Source: Pseudoalteromonas sp. GCY
GTDB taxonomy: Bacteria > Pseudomonadota > Gammaproteobacteria > Enterobacterales > Alteromonadaceae
DNA: 64,000 nucleotides
Direction of reading: 5' to 3'
Assembly: GCF_016695175.1 (NCBI RefSeq)
Contig: NZ_CP068023.1
Span: 1,813,501 to 1,877,500 of the forward strand
Positions 36,329-44,421 of this stretch are shown piece after piece. The stretch's first letter is position 1, and the number at the start of each line of letters is the position of its first letter. The translations under genes were made by a program, and so were the position numbers. The notes below the pieces were generated by a model. The model made no database searches. It had not been told where the DNA came from and saw only the letters and a list, made by a program, of their open reading frames with translations.

Positions 36329-37711
36329 ATGAAGTTTGATATCAAAGAAGAAGACATGATCATTAAGCCCTATAAACAAGAAGGGCCTATTTACGTCAGA
36401 GAGCAAAAAGGTTTTTTCCAAAAAATAAGAAGAAACCTTGGCTGGTTTTTAATGTTAACTTTCGTTCTCATTCCTTGGATCCCGTACAACGAGCAGCAGG
36501 CCATCTTGCTTGATTTTGGTAAACAGCAATTTAGGATATTTGGTGCTACCTTTCTCCCTCAAGACTTTATGATTTTAGCCTGGATTTTTATGGTGGGTGC
36601 CTTTGCTCTATTCTTTGTCACGACTTGGTTGGGTCGCGTTTGGTGTGGTTATACGTGTCCACAAACGATTTGGATGCTGATGTTCACTTGGGTTGAGCAC
36701 CGAGTGGAGGGGACTCGCAACCAAAGAATAAAGTTAGACAAATCAAACTGGGATAGCAAAAAAGTCGCTAAGAAAACAGCCAAACATGCTATTTGGTTGA
36801 TAATTTCGGTGTTAACGGCCACTTCATTTATGGCTTATTTTATACCTGCAAAAGAACTGTATCTCGACATGTTTACGCTTGAGTGGACTGGCCTTACTTC
36901 CTTCTGGGTATTTTTATTCGCATTTTGCACCTATGGAAACGCGGGCTTTCTACGAGAAAAAATGTGTACCGTGGCATGTCCATATTCTCGTTTCCAATCG
37001 GTCATGTTTGACAAAGATACATTGGTCGTCACCTATGATAGTGAGCGTGGTGAAAATAGAGGTCGTCGCAAACGCAAAGAAGATCCAAAACAGCTAGGGC
37101 TCGGCGACTGTGTAGACTGTAATTTATGTGTTGAAGTTTGCCCTGCTGGTATTGATATTCGTAATGGCCTGCAATACGAATGCATTAACTGTGGTTTATG
37201 TATCGATGCGTGTAACGAAACGATGAATAAATTCGGCTATCAGCCAGATTTGATTAAGTATCAAAGTGAGCATCAACAAGCAGGTAAAAAGTCCAATCCA
37301 TTTAGGTTAAAAATAGTAGGCTATGGTGCAATTACCGTATTGATAGTAGTTACTATGGTGATTTGGGCATTCAATCGTACGCCAATAGAAGCCTCTGTTA
37401 TTCGCGACCGTAATGCGCTTTATCGCGTTAATTATGAGGGGTTAGTCGAGAACCCATACACCTTAAGTGTAATAAACAAAACACAGCACGATTTAACTTA
37501 CACCGTGAGCTTAAAGGGGCTACCAGATGCGAAATTAACAGCCCCAATCACAACGCATATCGCTGGCGGCGACATGGCATTAATCCCTGTTACGGTGACC
37601 GCTGATGGCTATGAGCTAAAAGGTAAACGGACTCCAATCCAATTCACGATAGAATCGCAGCAAGATGCCAAGATTAGCATCACGAAGCACAGCTACTTCT
37701 ATAAAAATTAG
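36329..37711 (+). CDS. ccoG: CcoG/RdxA-type iron-sulfur protein for cbb3 oxidase copper loading
   Basis: This membrane Fe-S protein, known in cbb3 oxidase assembly as a cupric reductase that supplies Cu(I), has several helices: WFLMLTFVLIPWIPY, FMILAWIFMVGAFALFFVTT, and two more. CGYTCPQTIWM and CTVACPYSRFQ lie between them. Two [4Fe-4S] motifs, CVDCNLCVEVCP and CINCGLCIDACN, follow near residues 255-295. A periplasmic IgG-like C-terminal domain (about 360-460) completes the family layout. The ATG at 36329 is used; MIIKPYK at 36356 is the alternative. No cbb3 subunit genes are in the window. The sigma54 promoter suggests expression on a PAS-sensed signal. Confidence 0.88.
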   Translation: MKFDIKEEDMIIKPYKQEGPIYVREQKGFFQKIRRNLGWFLMLTFVLIPWIPYNEQQAILLDFGKQQFRIFGATFLPQDFMILAWIFMVGAFALFFVTTWLGRVWCGYTCPQTIWMLMFTWVEHRVEGTRNQRIKLDKSNWDSKKVAKKTAKHAIWLIISVLTATSFMAYFIPAKELYLDMFTLEWTGLTSFWVFLFAFCTYGNAGFLREKMCTVACPYSRFQSVMFDKDTLVVTYDSERGENRGRRKRKEDPKQLGLGDCVDCNLCVEVCPAGIDIRNGLQYECINCGLCIDACNETMNKFGYQPDLIKYQSEHQQAGKKSNPFRLKIVGYGAITVLIVVTMVIWAFNRTPIEASVIRDRNALYRVNYEGLVENPYTLSVINKTQHDLTYTVSLKGLPDAKLTAPITTHIAGGDMALIPVTVTADGYELKGKRTPIQFTIESQQDAKISITKHSYFYKN

Positions 37712-37730
37712 TTTACACTCCCCCCGACTC

Positions 37731-37760
37731 AAGGCGCTTGTATTATGAAGCGCCTTTTTT
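37731..37760 (+). terminator. Terminator after ccoG
   Basis: Stem AAGGCGCTT/AAGCGCCTT with an 8-nt loop, then TTTTTT. Confidence 0.88.
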
Positions 37761-37864
37761 GTGTGCATATATGCACAATCTGACGCTAAATTTATGGCTT
37801 TCTCTCTGAACTTTTAGCGTATAAGCTTACTCTTATTGAGAATGAGTTTTATTAGCTGAATATT

Positions 37865-38440
37865 ATGTTTAAAAATACATCACAAAACTATGGTTTGTTA
37901 GCCATCATCTTTCACTGGCTCAGTGCGCTTGTGGTATTTGGCATGTTTGGCCTTGGATTGTACATGGTCGAACTCAGTTATTACGATCCTTTCTACCGTG
38001 ACGGCTTACACATTCACAAAAGCATCGGGATACTGCTGGCAGCTTTGATAGTACTTCGGCTGATTTGGAAGTTCACTAACCCTAAAGTGAGGCCCGAAAG
38101 CGAAGCTACTCCCATGGATAAATTGCAAAACATAATGGCGCATGTCGTTCACGTCGTTTTGTATCTTGGCTTGTTTGGGCTGTTTGTCACAGGTTACTTA
38201 ATCTCTACCTCGGATGGCAGAGCAATAGAGGTATTTAACTGGTTTTCTGTTCCTGGTATTGGGGAGCTGTTTGAAGAACAAAGCGATATTGCAGGCACTG
38301 TGCATTTATACATTGCTTGGGGGCTCATTGGATTAGTGGCGCTACACATTGTGGGAGCGCTCAAACACCACTTTATTAATAAAGATCGTACCTTAGTTCG
38401 AATGCTCAAGGTACCAAATGCTACAAAAGTTGAGGATTAA
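37865..38440 (+). CDS. Cytochrome b561 family protein
   Basis: This 191-residue four-helix inner-membrane protein would bind two b haems and pass electrons between quinol and periplasmic acceptors. Conserved His residues in AIIFHWLSALVVFG, LHIHKSIGILLAAL, HVVHVVLYLGLFGLF and VHLYIAWGLIGLVALHIVGA are the expected haem ligands. It lies three bases ahead of the yceI-type gene, and this b561-YceI pair is common in proteobacteria. A separate promoter lies between it and ccoG, after the ccoG terminator. Confidence 0.88.
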   Translation: MFKNTSQNYGLLAIIFHWLSALVVFGMFGLGLYMVELSYYDPFYRDGLHIHKSIGILLAALIVLRLIWKFTNPKVRPESEATPMDKLQNIMAHVVHVVLYLGLFGLFVTGYLISTSDGRAIEVFNWFSVPGIGELFEEQSDIAGTVHLYIAWGLIGLVALHIVGALKHHFINKDRTLVRMLKVPNATKVED

Positions 38441-38443
38441 AAC

Positions 38444-39016
38444 ATGAAAAAAACAATCATTGCATTAAGCATGGCGGCTATAACCTTATCGGCTGGAGTA
38501 AATGCTGCGGATTATGTAATTGATACTAAGGGTGCACATGCCTTTGTAAACTTTAAAATTAAACATTTAGGATACAGCTGGTTGCATGGTCGATTTAATA
38601 GCTTTGAAGGCGACTTCAGCTATGATGCAAAAAATCCAAATGCATCAAAAATCAATGTAGTGATCGATACCGCTTCTATCGACTCGAATCATGCAGAGCG
38701 TGATAAACATTTACGCGGTAATGATTTCTTAAACGTTAAAGCAAACCCTAAGGCGACTTTTAAGAGTGACTCGATTACTTTTAGCGATGATACAAATGCG
38801 AAGGTGAAAGGAAGCTTCACACTCAATGGGGTAACAAAGAATATCGAGTTTGATGTTCAAAAAGTGGGTGAAGGTAAAGATCCCTGGGGTGGATACCGAG
38901 TTGGCTTTGAAGGCGAAACCCAGTTAAAACTTGCTGATTATGACATCGACTATGATCTAGGCCCGGCATCAACGCACGTTACCATCGGTTTGCACTTAGA
39001 AGGTATTCGTAAGTAA
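38444..39016 (+). CDS. YceI-family periplasmic lipid-binding protein
   Basis: This 190-residue secreted protein has a Sec signal peptide (MKKTIIALSMAAITLSAGVNA). The lipocalin-like YceI fold follows: DTKGAHAFVNFKIKHLGYSW, LRGNDFLNVKANPKATF, GSFTLNGVTKNIEF and the C-terminal PASTHVTIGLHLEG. Family members bind long isoprenoid or amide lipids such as quinone-like molecules. Its start is three bases after the cytochrome b561 stop, so the two are translated together; a b561-YceI redox or quinone-handling function is plausible. Confidence 0.9.
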   Translation: MKKTIIALSMAAITLSAGVNAADYVIDTKGAHAFVNFKIKHLGYSWLHGRFNSFEGDFSYDAKNPNASKINVVIDTASIDSNHAERDKHLRGNDFLNVKANPKATFKSDSITFSDDTNAKVKGSFTLNGVTKNIEFDVQKVGEGKDPWGGYRVGFEGETQLKLADYDIDYDLGPASTHVTIGLHLEGIRK

Positions 39017-39024
39017 TCTCTACT

Positions 39025-39054
39025 AGCACCACGTGTTACTACATACGTGGTGCT
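39025..39054. terminator. Inverted repeat between convergent genes
   Basis: A 10-bp perfect stem AGCACCACGT/ACGTGGTGCT with a 10-nt loop sits between the convergent yceI-type and solute-binding genes. The T-run is poor, so the terminator call is tentative. Confidence 0.5.
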
Positions 39055-39110
39055 GCGCCTTATATTCTAGGAGGAGTCCACTTTTCAAGCGCAATATCAG
39101 TTTTAGAAAG

Positions 39111-39941
39111 TTAGTTTTTAAAAATACTAGCTAGCTGTGGTTGAAATTGCTCTGGTAACCAACGAGACATGGCCAGTCTAAACTGCTCGTTTTTGTGGGC
39201 TTGCTTTAACGCTTCGCTAATTACAGCTATCTGTTCCTTACCAATCGCATTGTTATTACAGCCCGCATATCCAGCAGTTATCTGCGAGGCGATACTCAAT
39301 CTGACTTGTGTCAATTCATCTTGCTTATCAACATGCAATTTGTGGTAGTGGTGTTCGCTTGGGTATCCGAGTATCACGTCGACTCTTTTTTTGAGTAGCA
39401 TGATAGTCAAACTCTCTAACGTATCTCTTCCTGGTCTTACGAGCACTTGCTTGGTAGGTAAACTCGCCAATAGTGCATCAATTTCATGACCAAACGACCG
39501 ATTTGCCGCCACACCTACGGTTAGCCCGTGCTCAGTTACGAGCGTTTCCAAATCAATTGCGCTGTTGGTAATGCCAAGCGACTGTGCGACATCTTTCCTT
39601 AGTGCGGCAGAGGTTGACAATCCAATGGTAGAATACTCATCACTAAAAGCGATATGTCTTTGCCGCTCGGGTGTTTTATAGAGGGAGATCATACAATATT
39701 GGTTGTTGAAATTAGAGAGCTCATGTATCGCCCTCGATGCGGGGAACACTTTATAATTGAAGGTGTAGTCGGGCATCTGTTGTTGGATGAGTTTTATCAA
39801 TAACTCGTCCCGTCCTTGCCCCTCCAAATCGTCAGAAAGGATATAATAAGGCGCGAAGTCTATAGCAATCCAAGTTATTTGTTTTGCAAATACAAAACTG
39901 GATTGAAAGGCAATGAAGAGGAGTAAGATGATTTTGATCAA
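39111..39941 (-). CDS. Periplasmic solute-binding protein (SBP_bac_3-like)
   Basis: This 276-residue protein has a Sec signal peptide (MIKIILLLFIAFQSSFVFAK). The mature part starts ITWIAIDFAPYYI, as in amino-acid-type solute-binding or sensor proteins. The two-lobed fold is suggested by the LTVGVAANRSFG and KKRVDVILGYPSEHHY segments. No ABC permease or ATPase is adjacent, so it is probably a stand-alone binding or regulatory protein of the type found widely in Alteromonadales. The ligand is unknown. Confidence 0.8.
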   Translation of the reverse strand: MIKIILLLFIAFQSSFVFAKQITWIAIDFAPYYILSDDLEGQGRDELLIKLIQQQMPDYTFNYKVFPASRAIHELSNFNNQYCMISLYKTPERQRHIAFSDEYSTIGLSTSAALRKDVAQSLGITNSAIDLETLVTEHGLTVGVAANRSFGHEIDALLASLPTKQVLVRPGRDTLESLTIMLLKKRVDVILGYPSEHHYHKLHVDKQDELTQVRLSIASQITAGYAGCNNNAIGKEQIAVISEALKQAHKNEQFRLAMSRWLPEQFQPQLASIFKN

Positions 39942-40224
39942 ATTGGGTCACTCTTGCTGAACTTACAATAAGCTTAGCACTGTTTGCGATATTGATGATT
40001 AAATTAATGTTTATTTAATTTGTATTTAATGTTTACAGAGGTTGGCAGTATGCTAGCTTTAAAAGAGGTTTTAGTTTTGGGTAAAAGCGTGCTAATTAAA
40101 GCTTAGTCAAGCGATTGAATATAGAGTTTGATTGCAGCGCGTTAATCCAATATAAGTAGATAAGGCCGCATGGCAAGGAAAGTCATACAAGCCAATAACT
40201 ATAAATTATTAATAAGGAAAACCG

Positions 40225-40812
40225 ATGGCTATATTAATCGTTACCGATATTTTCGGTTATACGGATCATATTGATCGTTTTGCTAAATCGCTTGGAAGTG
40301 ACGTGCAGGTGCTTTCACCATTTATAGAAGAACCAAACAGTGTCTCTGAGTCGGATTGTTATGATCTGTTTTTGGCGCAATGTGGTCATCGTTTATATGC
40401 TGACAAAGTATCAGCAGCGATTTCTGAATACAAACCAAAACTTATTATTGGGTTTAGTGCAGGCGGAGCTGCTTCGTGGGTTGCATTGTCTGAACAAGGT
40501 GCATCTCACTCTGTTGAGCAGCTTATCGCATTTTATCCCAGCCAAATACGTAATCATCTAAATATTAAGCCTAGTTGCGATGTGTCTATCTTCTTTGCTC
40601 AAGTTGAATCTCATTTTGACGTTGAGCCTGTTATAAAACAGTTAAAAGATAAAAAAGGGCTAGATTGTATCCGCACGCGATATTTACACGGTTTTATGAA
40701 CAAGCTTTCGGGTAATTATGATGAATACGCATACTCGCATTATCAGTATTTTTGCCAGCGAGAGGCACGTAACTATATCGAGGTTGTGCAACGAGAGGCG
40801 GAGTTTTCATAA
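40225..40812 (+). CDS. Small alpha/beta hydrolase-like protein
   Basis: This 195-residue cytosolic protein has a dienelactone-hydrolase-like fold. The strand MAILIVTDIFGYTDH opens it. The nucleophile elbow is LIIGFSAGGAASW near residue 75 (GxSxGG). A late His (TRYLHGFMNK) near residue 152 fits a catalytic His; the acid is not clear. AAGGAAAA precedes the ATG. It is followed 69 bases later by an acetoacetate-decarboxylase-like gene and then a large FAD oxidoreductase on the same strand, so a shared pathway is likely. The substrate is unknown. Confidence 0.7.
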   Translation: MAILIVTDIFGYTDHIDRFAKSLGSDVQVLSPFIEEPNSVSESDCYDLFLAQCGHRLYADKVSAAISEYKPKLIIGFSAGGAASWVALSEQGASHSVEQLIAFYPSQIRNHLNIKPSCDVSIFFAQVESHFDVEPVIKQLKDKKGLDCIRTRYLHGFMNKLSGNYDEYAYSHYQYFCQREARNYIEVVQREAEFS

Positions 40813-40881
40813 CAACATACGCAAAAGCGGCTTGAGCGAACTACACTAAACACTAACTTATCATACTTTAAGGAGTGAAAG

Positions 40882-41859
40882 ATGTATCCCGAGTTGCCTG
40901 ATTATCAACATTTTTATAGTAATCCGATCGCCAAACCTCCATGTAGAATGCTAAATGCACAAATGTATGGCTTTTTTGTCAAAGGAAAGAAATCAACAAT
41001 CCAAACCTATGTTGATAAAACGCTTAATTCGGTTTCTAGTAGTGAATTTGTATTCAGGGCCTTAACGGATTGGTGCTTATTGACCTTTACTGATATTGAA
41101 AATATCACATCAAAAGTGCCGCCATTTAGTAACTATGGATATATGCAAGAAACCGATGTCATCATCTGGTTACCAATTCTGCAAGTCAATCTCGAAACGT
41201 TAAAAGCAGAGCATCTGTATTGGTATCCTGCGTTTATCTCTGTCAACAATATTAACGCGCTGATAAATGGGCGAGAAATATGGGGCTACAACAAATATTT
41301 ATGTCGCTACGAAATGCCTGATAACTTTGGCGACCCGCTGAACTTTTCCCTCTCTCTGGAGACCTTTAAGGAATTTGATCCCAACGTCAAAATGGCATGG
41401 CATGAATTGTTATCCATTGAACCTGAGGATGACGGGGAGTCATGGCTAAAAGAAGTGTTGGAAGTGGGTGAAGAAATTGCTGAGCTTTTCAAAGATTCGG
41501 TGTCTGATTTAAATGTCGATAGCCAATTTCTTAAGCAGTTCTTATCGGGTTTTACCCACCCGCAAATGGATCAAATATTATTTAAGCAGTTTCCAGATGG
41601 TCATGCCGAGAAGTCTGTATATTCGGCAGTGGTACATTCCCCTTCAGAGGTGAAGAAAATCCACAAAATCGGTTTTATCAAAGATGACTTAAGCCTGAAC
41701 CTACAACGAATGGATGCGTTTCCACTCGATAAAATATTTGGCATTCCATTAGGCAAAAGCGAGGTCAAACTACCTTACTTTGTGAAAATGGACTTCGATC
41801 AGGCAGGAGTAGAAGAAATTGTTTCCAGTGCTCAGAGTATGGCTAATCTCCATCGTTAG
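40882..41859 (+). CDS. Acetoacetate decarboxylase-like protein
   Basis: This 325-residue protein shows the ADC-family core. An NNINALINGREIWGYNKYLC segment near residues 126-145 matches the family's GREIxGxxK motif, whose Lys forms a Schiff base with the substrate. YPAFISV just before it belongs to the same beta cone. It is longer than classic ADC (about 245 aa), with a divergent insert around residues 175-230. Members include decarboxylases and Schiff-base aldolases or dehydratases, so decarboxylation cannot be assumed. AAGGAG precedes the ATG. The gene lies between the alpha/beta hydrolase and the FAD oxidoreductase. Confidence 0.7.
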   Translation: MYPELPDYQHFYSNPIAKPPCRMLNAQMYGFFVKGKKSTIQTYVDKTLNSVSSSEFVFRALTDWCLLTFTDIENITSKVPPFSNYGYMQETDVIIWLPILQVNLETLKAEHLYWYPAFISVNNINALINGREIWGYNKYLCRYEMPDNFGDPLNFSLSLETFKEFDPNVKMAWHELLSIEPEDDGESWLKEVLEVGEEIAELFKDSVSDLNVDSQFLKQFLSGFTHPQMDQILFKQFPDGHAEKSVYSAVVHSPSEVKKIHKIGFIKDDLSLNLQRMDAFPLDKIFGIPLGKSEVKLPYFVKMDFDQAGVEEIVSSAQSMANLHR

Positions 41860-41973
41860 TGTATTTGTGGCATAAAAAACACGATTTTTTACTAAAGCGA
41901 TATTTGCATGTTTAGTTGTCTTCCTATGTGGCTTTAGGTGTTGCTCGTCAACACGTTTGAAAAAGGAAGGTTT

Positions 41974-44217
41974 ATGAGTAAACAAAAAGTAGCAATACTT
42001 GGCGGCGGCGTTTCGGCGATGACAGCTGCGGTATACATGACTGAACAAGAAGATTGGCAAGAGCGCTATGATATTACCGTTTATCAGCAAGGTTGGCGTT
42101 TGGGAGGCAAAGGGGCTAGTGGTCGTAATGCTGAATACGGCGAACGTATTGAGGAGCATGGTCTTCACGTTTGGTTTGGTGCTTATGTCAATTCTTTTAG
42201 GGCAATTGAGACAGTTTATAATAAGCTTGAGCGCTCAAGTGATATCCCCATTCACACTTGGCAACAAGCACTAAAACCGCATAGTTTGGTCGTGTTGCAA
42301 GAATATATCGACCAGCAATGGCAGACTTGGTCAGTAGATTTCCCTGAGATCCCAGGTAATCCAGCAAATGGCACTCTCGATTTACATTTTTGGCAGATTT
42401 TAAAATTACTTGCGGCTTGGCTACACAAGTGGATTGATGATTTGGAATGTGAAGTTGAGAAAACGCACAAATCCACACAACTCAAAACTAAAAAAGAAAG
42501 AGATAAAACGCTGCTTGCTCACTTGGGACAGGACGTTAAAAGCTTTTTTGATAGTATCGAAGATAAAGCCAAGACCTTATTTGATGACGCAGAAAACCAT
42601 GTCCAAGAGGTTGTATCCACACCTAAGCTGTTAATAACGCAACTCAGTAATTTTTTAACGGTGCGTGAAGCTGATCATCGTTTGGAAAATAAGAAAGATC
42701 ATTTAGTTGTTTGGTATATGGTTCGAAAAATTAGGCGTTGGTTGCAGTCTGAAGTAAACGACTTAATTGATGACAACCCTGTCATTAGACGTCTGTATAT
42801 ATGTATAGATTTAGGTGTTGCGATGACCATAGGCATGCTCCGTGACAAAGTCTATTCACGAGGGTTTGGTTATCTTGATCGATACGATTTTAAACAGTGG
42901 CTCAAGCGCAATGGCGCAAATGAATCGCTTTCTGTGGAGTCTGCGCCTGTCCGCGGCTTTTACGACCTCGTTTTTGGCTATGAGGACGGTGATTTTAAAA
43001 AGCCAAATGTCGAAGCGGGAGTTGCGGCTTTGGCTATGCTTCGGATTATGCTGTGTTATCGCGGTGGCGTGATGTGGAAAATGCAAGCGGGGATGGGAGA
43101 TATTATTTTCTCTCCTATCTATGAGCTGCTCAAACATCGAGGTGTTAAGTTTGCGTTTTTTCATCAGGTTGAATCGTTACATTGTGCACAGGATGATGAT
43201 GGTCATTATGTTGATAGTATTCAATTAATTCAACAGGTTAAACTAAAGGAATCGCAATGTTACGAGCCTCTGGAATTAGTCAGAGACTTGCCATGTTGGC
43301 CAAGCTCGCCACTGTGGCAACAAATTGACCCGCAGCAAGTGGCACTACTTAAAGAACATGAGATTAACCTAGAGTCTTACTGGTCTAATTGGGAGGTAGT
43401 TTACCAACAAGCGTTTGGACAGAGATTACCGAGAAAAACACTAAATAAAGGTACTGATTTCGATTTAGTGATTTTTGGGATCTCTGTGGCAGGTCTTGAG
43501 CCACTTTGTCAGCAATTATTGGCTAAAGATAACAGCTTAAAGTTGCAAGCTGAAAAGGTTAAAACTGTTGCGACTCAAGCATTACAGTTGTGGCTCACTA
43601 AAACTGACAATGAACTGGGTTTTCACGATCCTTCTGGCAGTAATGAGCCACCTATATTAAGCGCATTTTCTCAACCCTTTGATACTTGGGCTGCGATGTC
43701 TAATTTACTTGAGGTTGAAGATTGGCCAAATAAACAGCCCAAGAACATTGCCTACTTTTGTAGTGCTTTTACCTGCGCAGATTATCCACCTCCGAGCGAT
43801 CATGAGTTTCCTGAACGCATGAAAGCTCAGGTAAAAGAAAACGCATTGCAAAAACTTAGATTACAGATGCAGCCACTGTGGCCAGAGGCTTATCATGGTA
43901 ACGACTTCGATTGGAACGTATTGTTTGATATTGATAATAATGAAGGTGAAGTTAGGTTCAACACTCAGTATTGGAGGGTGAATGTCGACCCCAGTGAGCG
44001 TTATGTGTTAAGTGTTGTTGATAGCAGTCAATTTCGACTGCCTACGGACGGCAGCGTCTTCAATAACCTCTACATTACCGGAGATTGGATTAAAACCGGT
44101 GTCAATGCTGGTTGTGTTGAAGCTGCTGTGATGGCTGGCATGCAAACGAGCAGAGCTATCACTGGATATCCTCAAAGCATTAGTGGAGAATCAGGGTTTG
44201 AGCCGTTTAACCTTTGA
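41974..44217 (+). CDS. Large FAD/NAD(P)-binding oxidoreductase (phytoene desaturase-like)
   Basis: About 747 residues with an N-terminal Rossmann dinucleotide motif (VAILGGGVSAMTAAVYM), then GWRLGGKGASGRN and EEHGLHVWFGAYVNSF, as in flavin amine oxidase and carotenoid desaturase proteins. The C-terminal FAD signature LYITGDWIKTGVNAGCVEAA closes the fold. A central insert (about 150-300) rich in charged helices makes it larger than desaturases near 500 aa. AAGGAAGG sits well before the ATG at 41974; an upstream non-ATG codon at 41938 is less likely. With the ADC-like and hydrolase genes it may form an unstudied oxidative pathway. No carotenoid genes are nearby. Confidence 0.75.
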   Translation: MSKQKVAILGGGVSAMTAAVYMTEQEDWQERYDITVYQQGWRLGGKGASGRNAEYGERIEEHGLHVWFGAYVNSFRAIETVYNKLERSSDIPIHTWQQALKPHSLVVLQEYIDQQWQTWSVDFPEIPGNPANGTLDLHFWQILKLLAAWLHKWIDDLECEVEKTHKSTQLKTKKERDKTLLAHLGQDVKSFFDSIEDKAKTLFDDAENHVQEVVSTPKLLITQLSNFLTVREADHRLENKKDHLVVWYMVRKIRRWLQSEVNDLIDDNPVIRRLYICIDLGVAMTIGMLRDKVYSRGFGYLDRYDFKQWLKRNGANESLSVESAPVRGFYDLVFGYEDGDFKKPNVEAGVAALAMLRIMLCYRGGVMWKMQAGMGDIIFSPIYELLKHRGVKFAFFHQVESLHCAQDDDGHYVDSIQLIQQVKLKESQCYEPLELVRDLPCWPSSPLWQQIDPQQVALLKEHEINLESYWSNWEVVYQQAFGQRLPRKTLNKGTDFDLVIFGISVAGLEPLCQQLLAKDNSLKLQAEKVKTVATQALQLWLTKTDNELGFHDPSGSNEPPILSAFSQPFDTWAAMSNLLEVEDWPNKQPKNIAYFCSAFTCADYPPPSDHEFPERMKAQVKENALQKLRLQMQPLWPEAYHGNDFDWNVLFDIDNNEGEVRFNTQYWRVNVDPSERYVLSVVDSSQFRLPTDGSVFNNLYITGDWIKTGVNAGCVEAAVMAGMQTSRAITGYPQSISGESGFEPFNL

Positions 44218-44258
44218 GTAGTTAGTCATACTGATGGAGTAGCTCAACTACATTTCAA

Positions 44259-44281
44259 GCCTTGCAATTTGCAGGGCTTAA
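44259..44281 (+). terminator. Hairpin after the FAD oxidoreductase gene
   Basis: Stem AAGCCTTGCA/TGCAGGGCTT (one G-U pair) with a 3-nt loop lies shortly after the stop codon. A T-run is lacking, so it may be a Rho-type or weak terminator. Confidence 0.45.
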
Positions 44282-44421
44282 ACCCCATATTGGTATAATT
44301 TGCATGTGTTATGAACCATAACTTGAACCTTAAAAAGGTAATCGGGTTCATTTGTTTGGGGGTCTTTTTAATTCAGCTATACTGATAGTGCAATTGCATG
44401 ATATAGCTCGGGATTCAAACT

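Noticed and set aside
36334..36345. TTTGATATCAAA as an FNR/Anr box for ccoG
   Set aside because: The half-sites lack the required four-base spacer, and the sigma54 promoter with tandem upstream sites explains the region better. A weak TTGTG-N4-ATCAA match at 36302-36315 was also left out because it would overlap the predicted start of transcription.
42197..42485. Minus-strand frames inside the FAD oxidoreductase
   Set aside because: Shadows of a long, well-supported gene.
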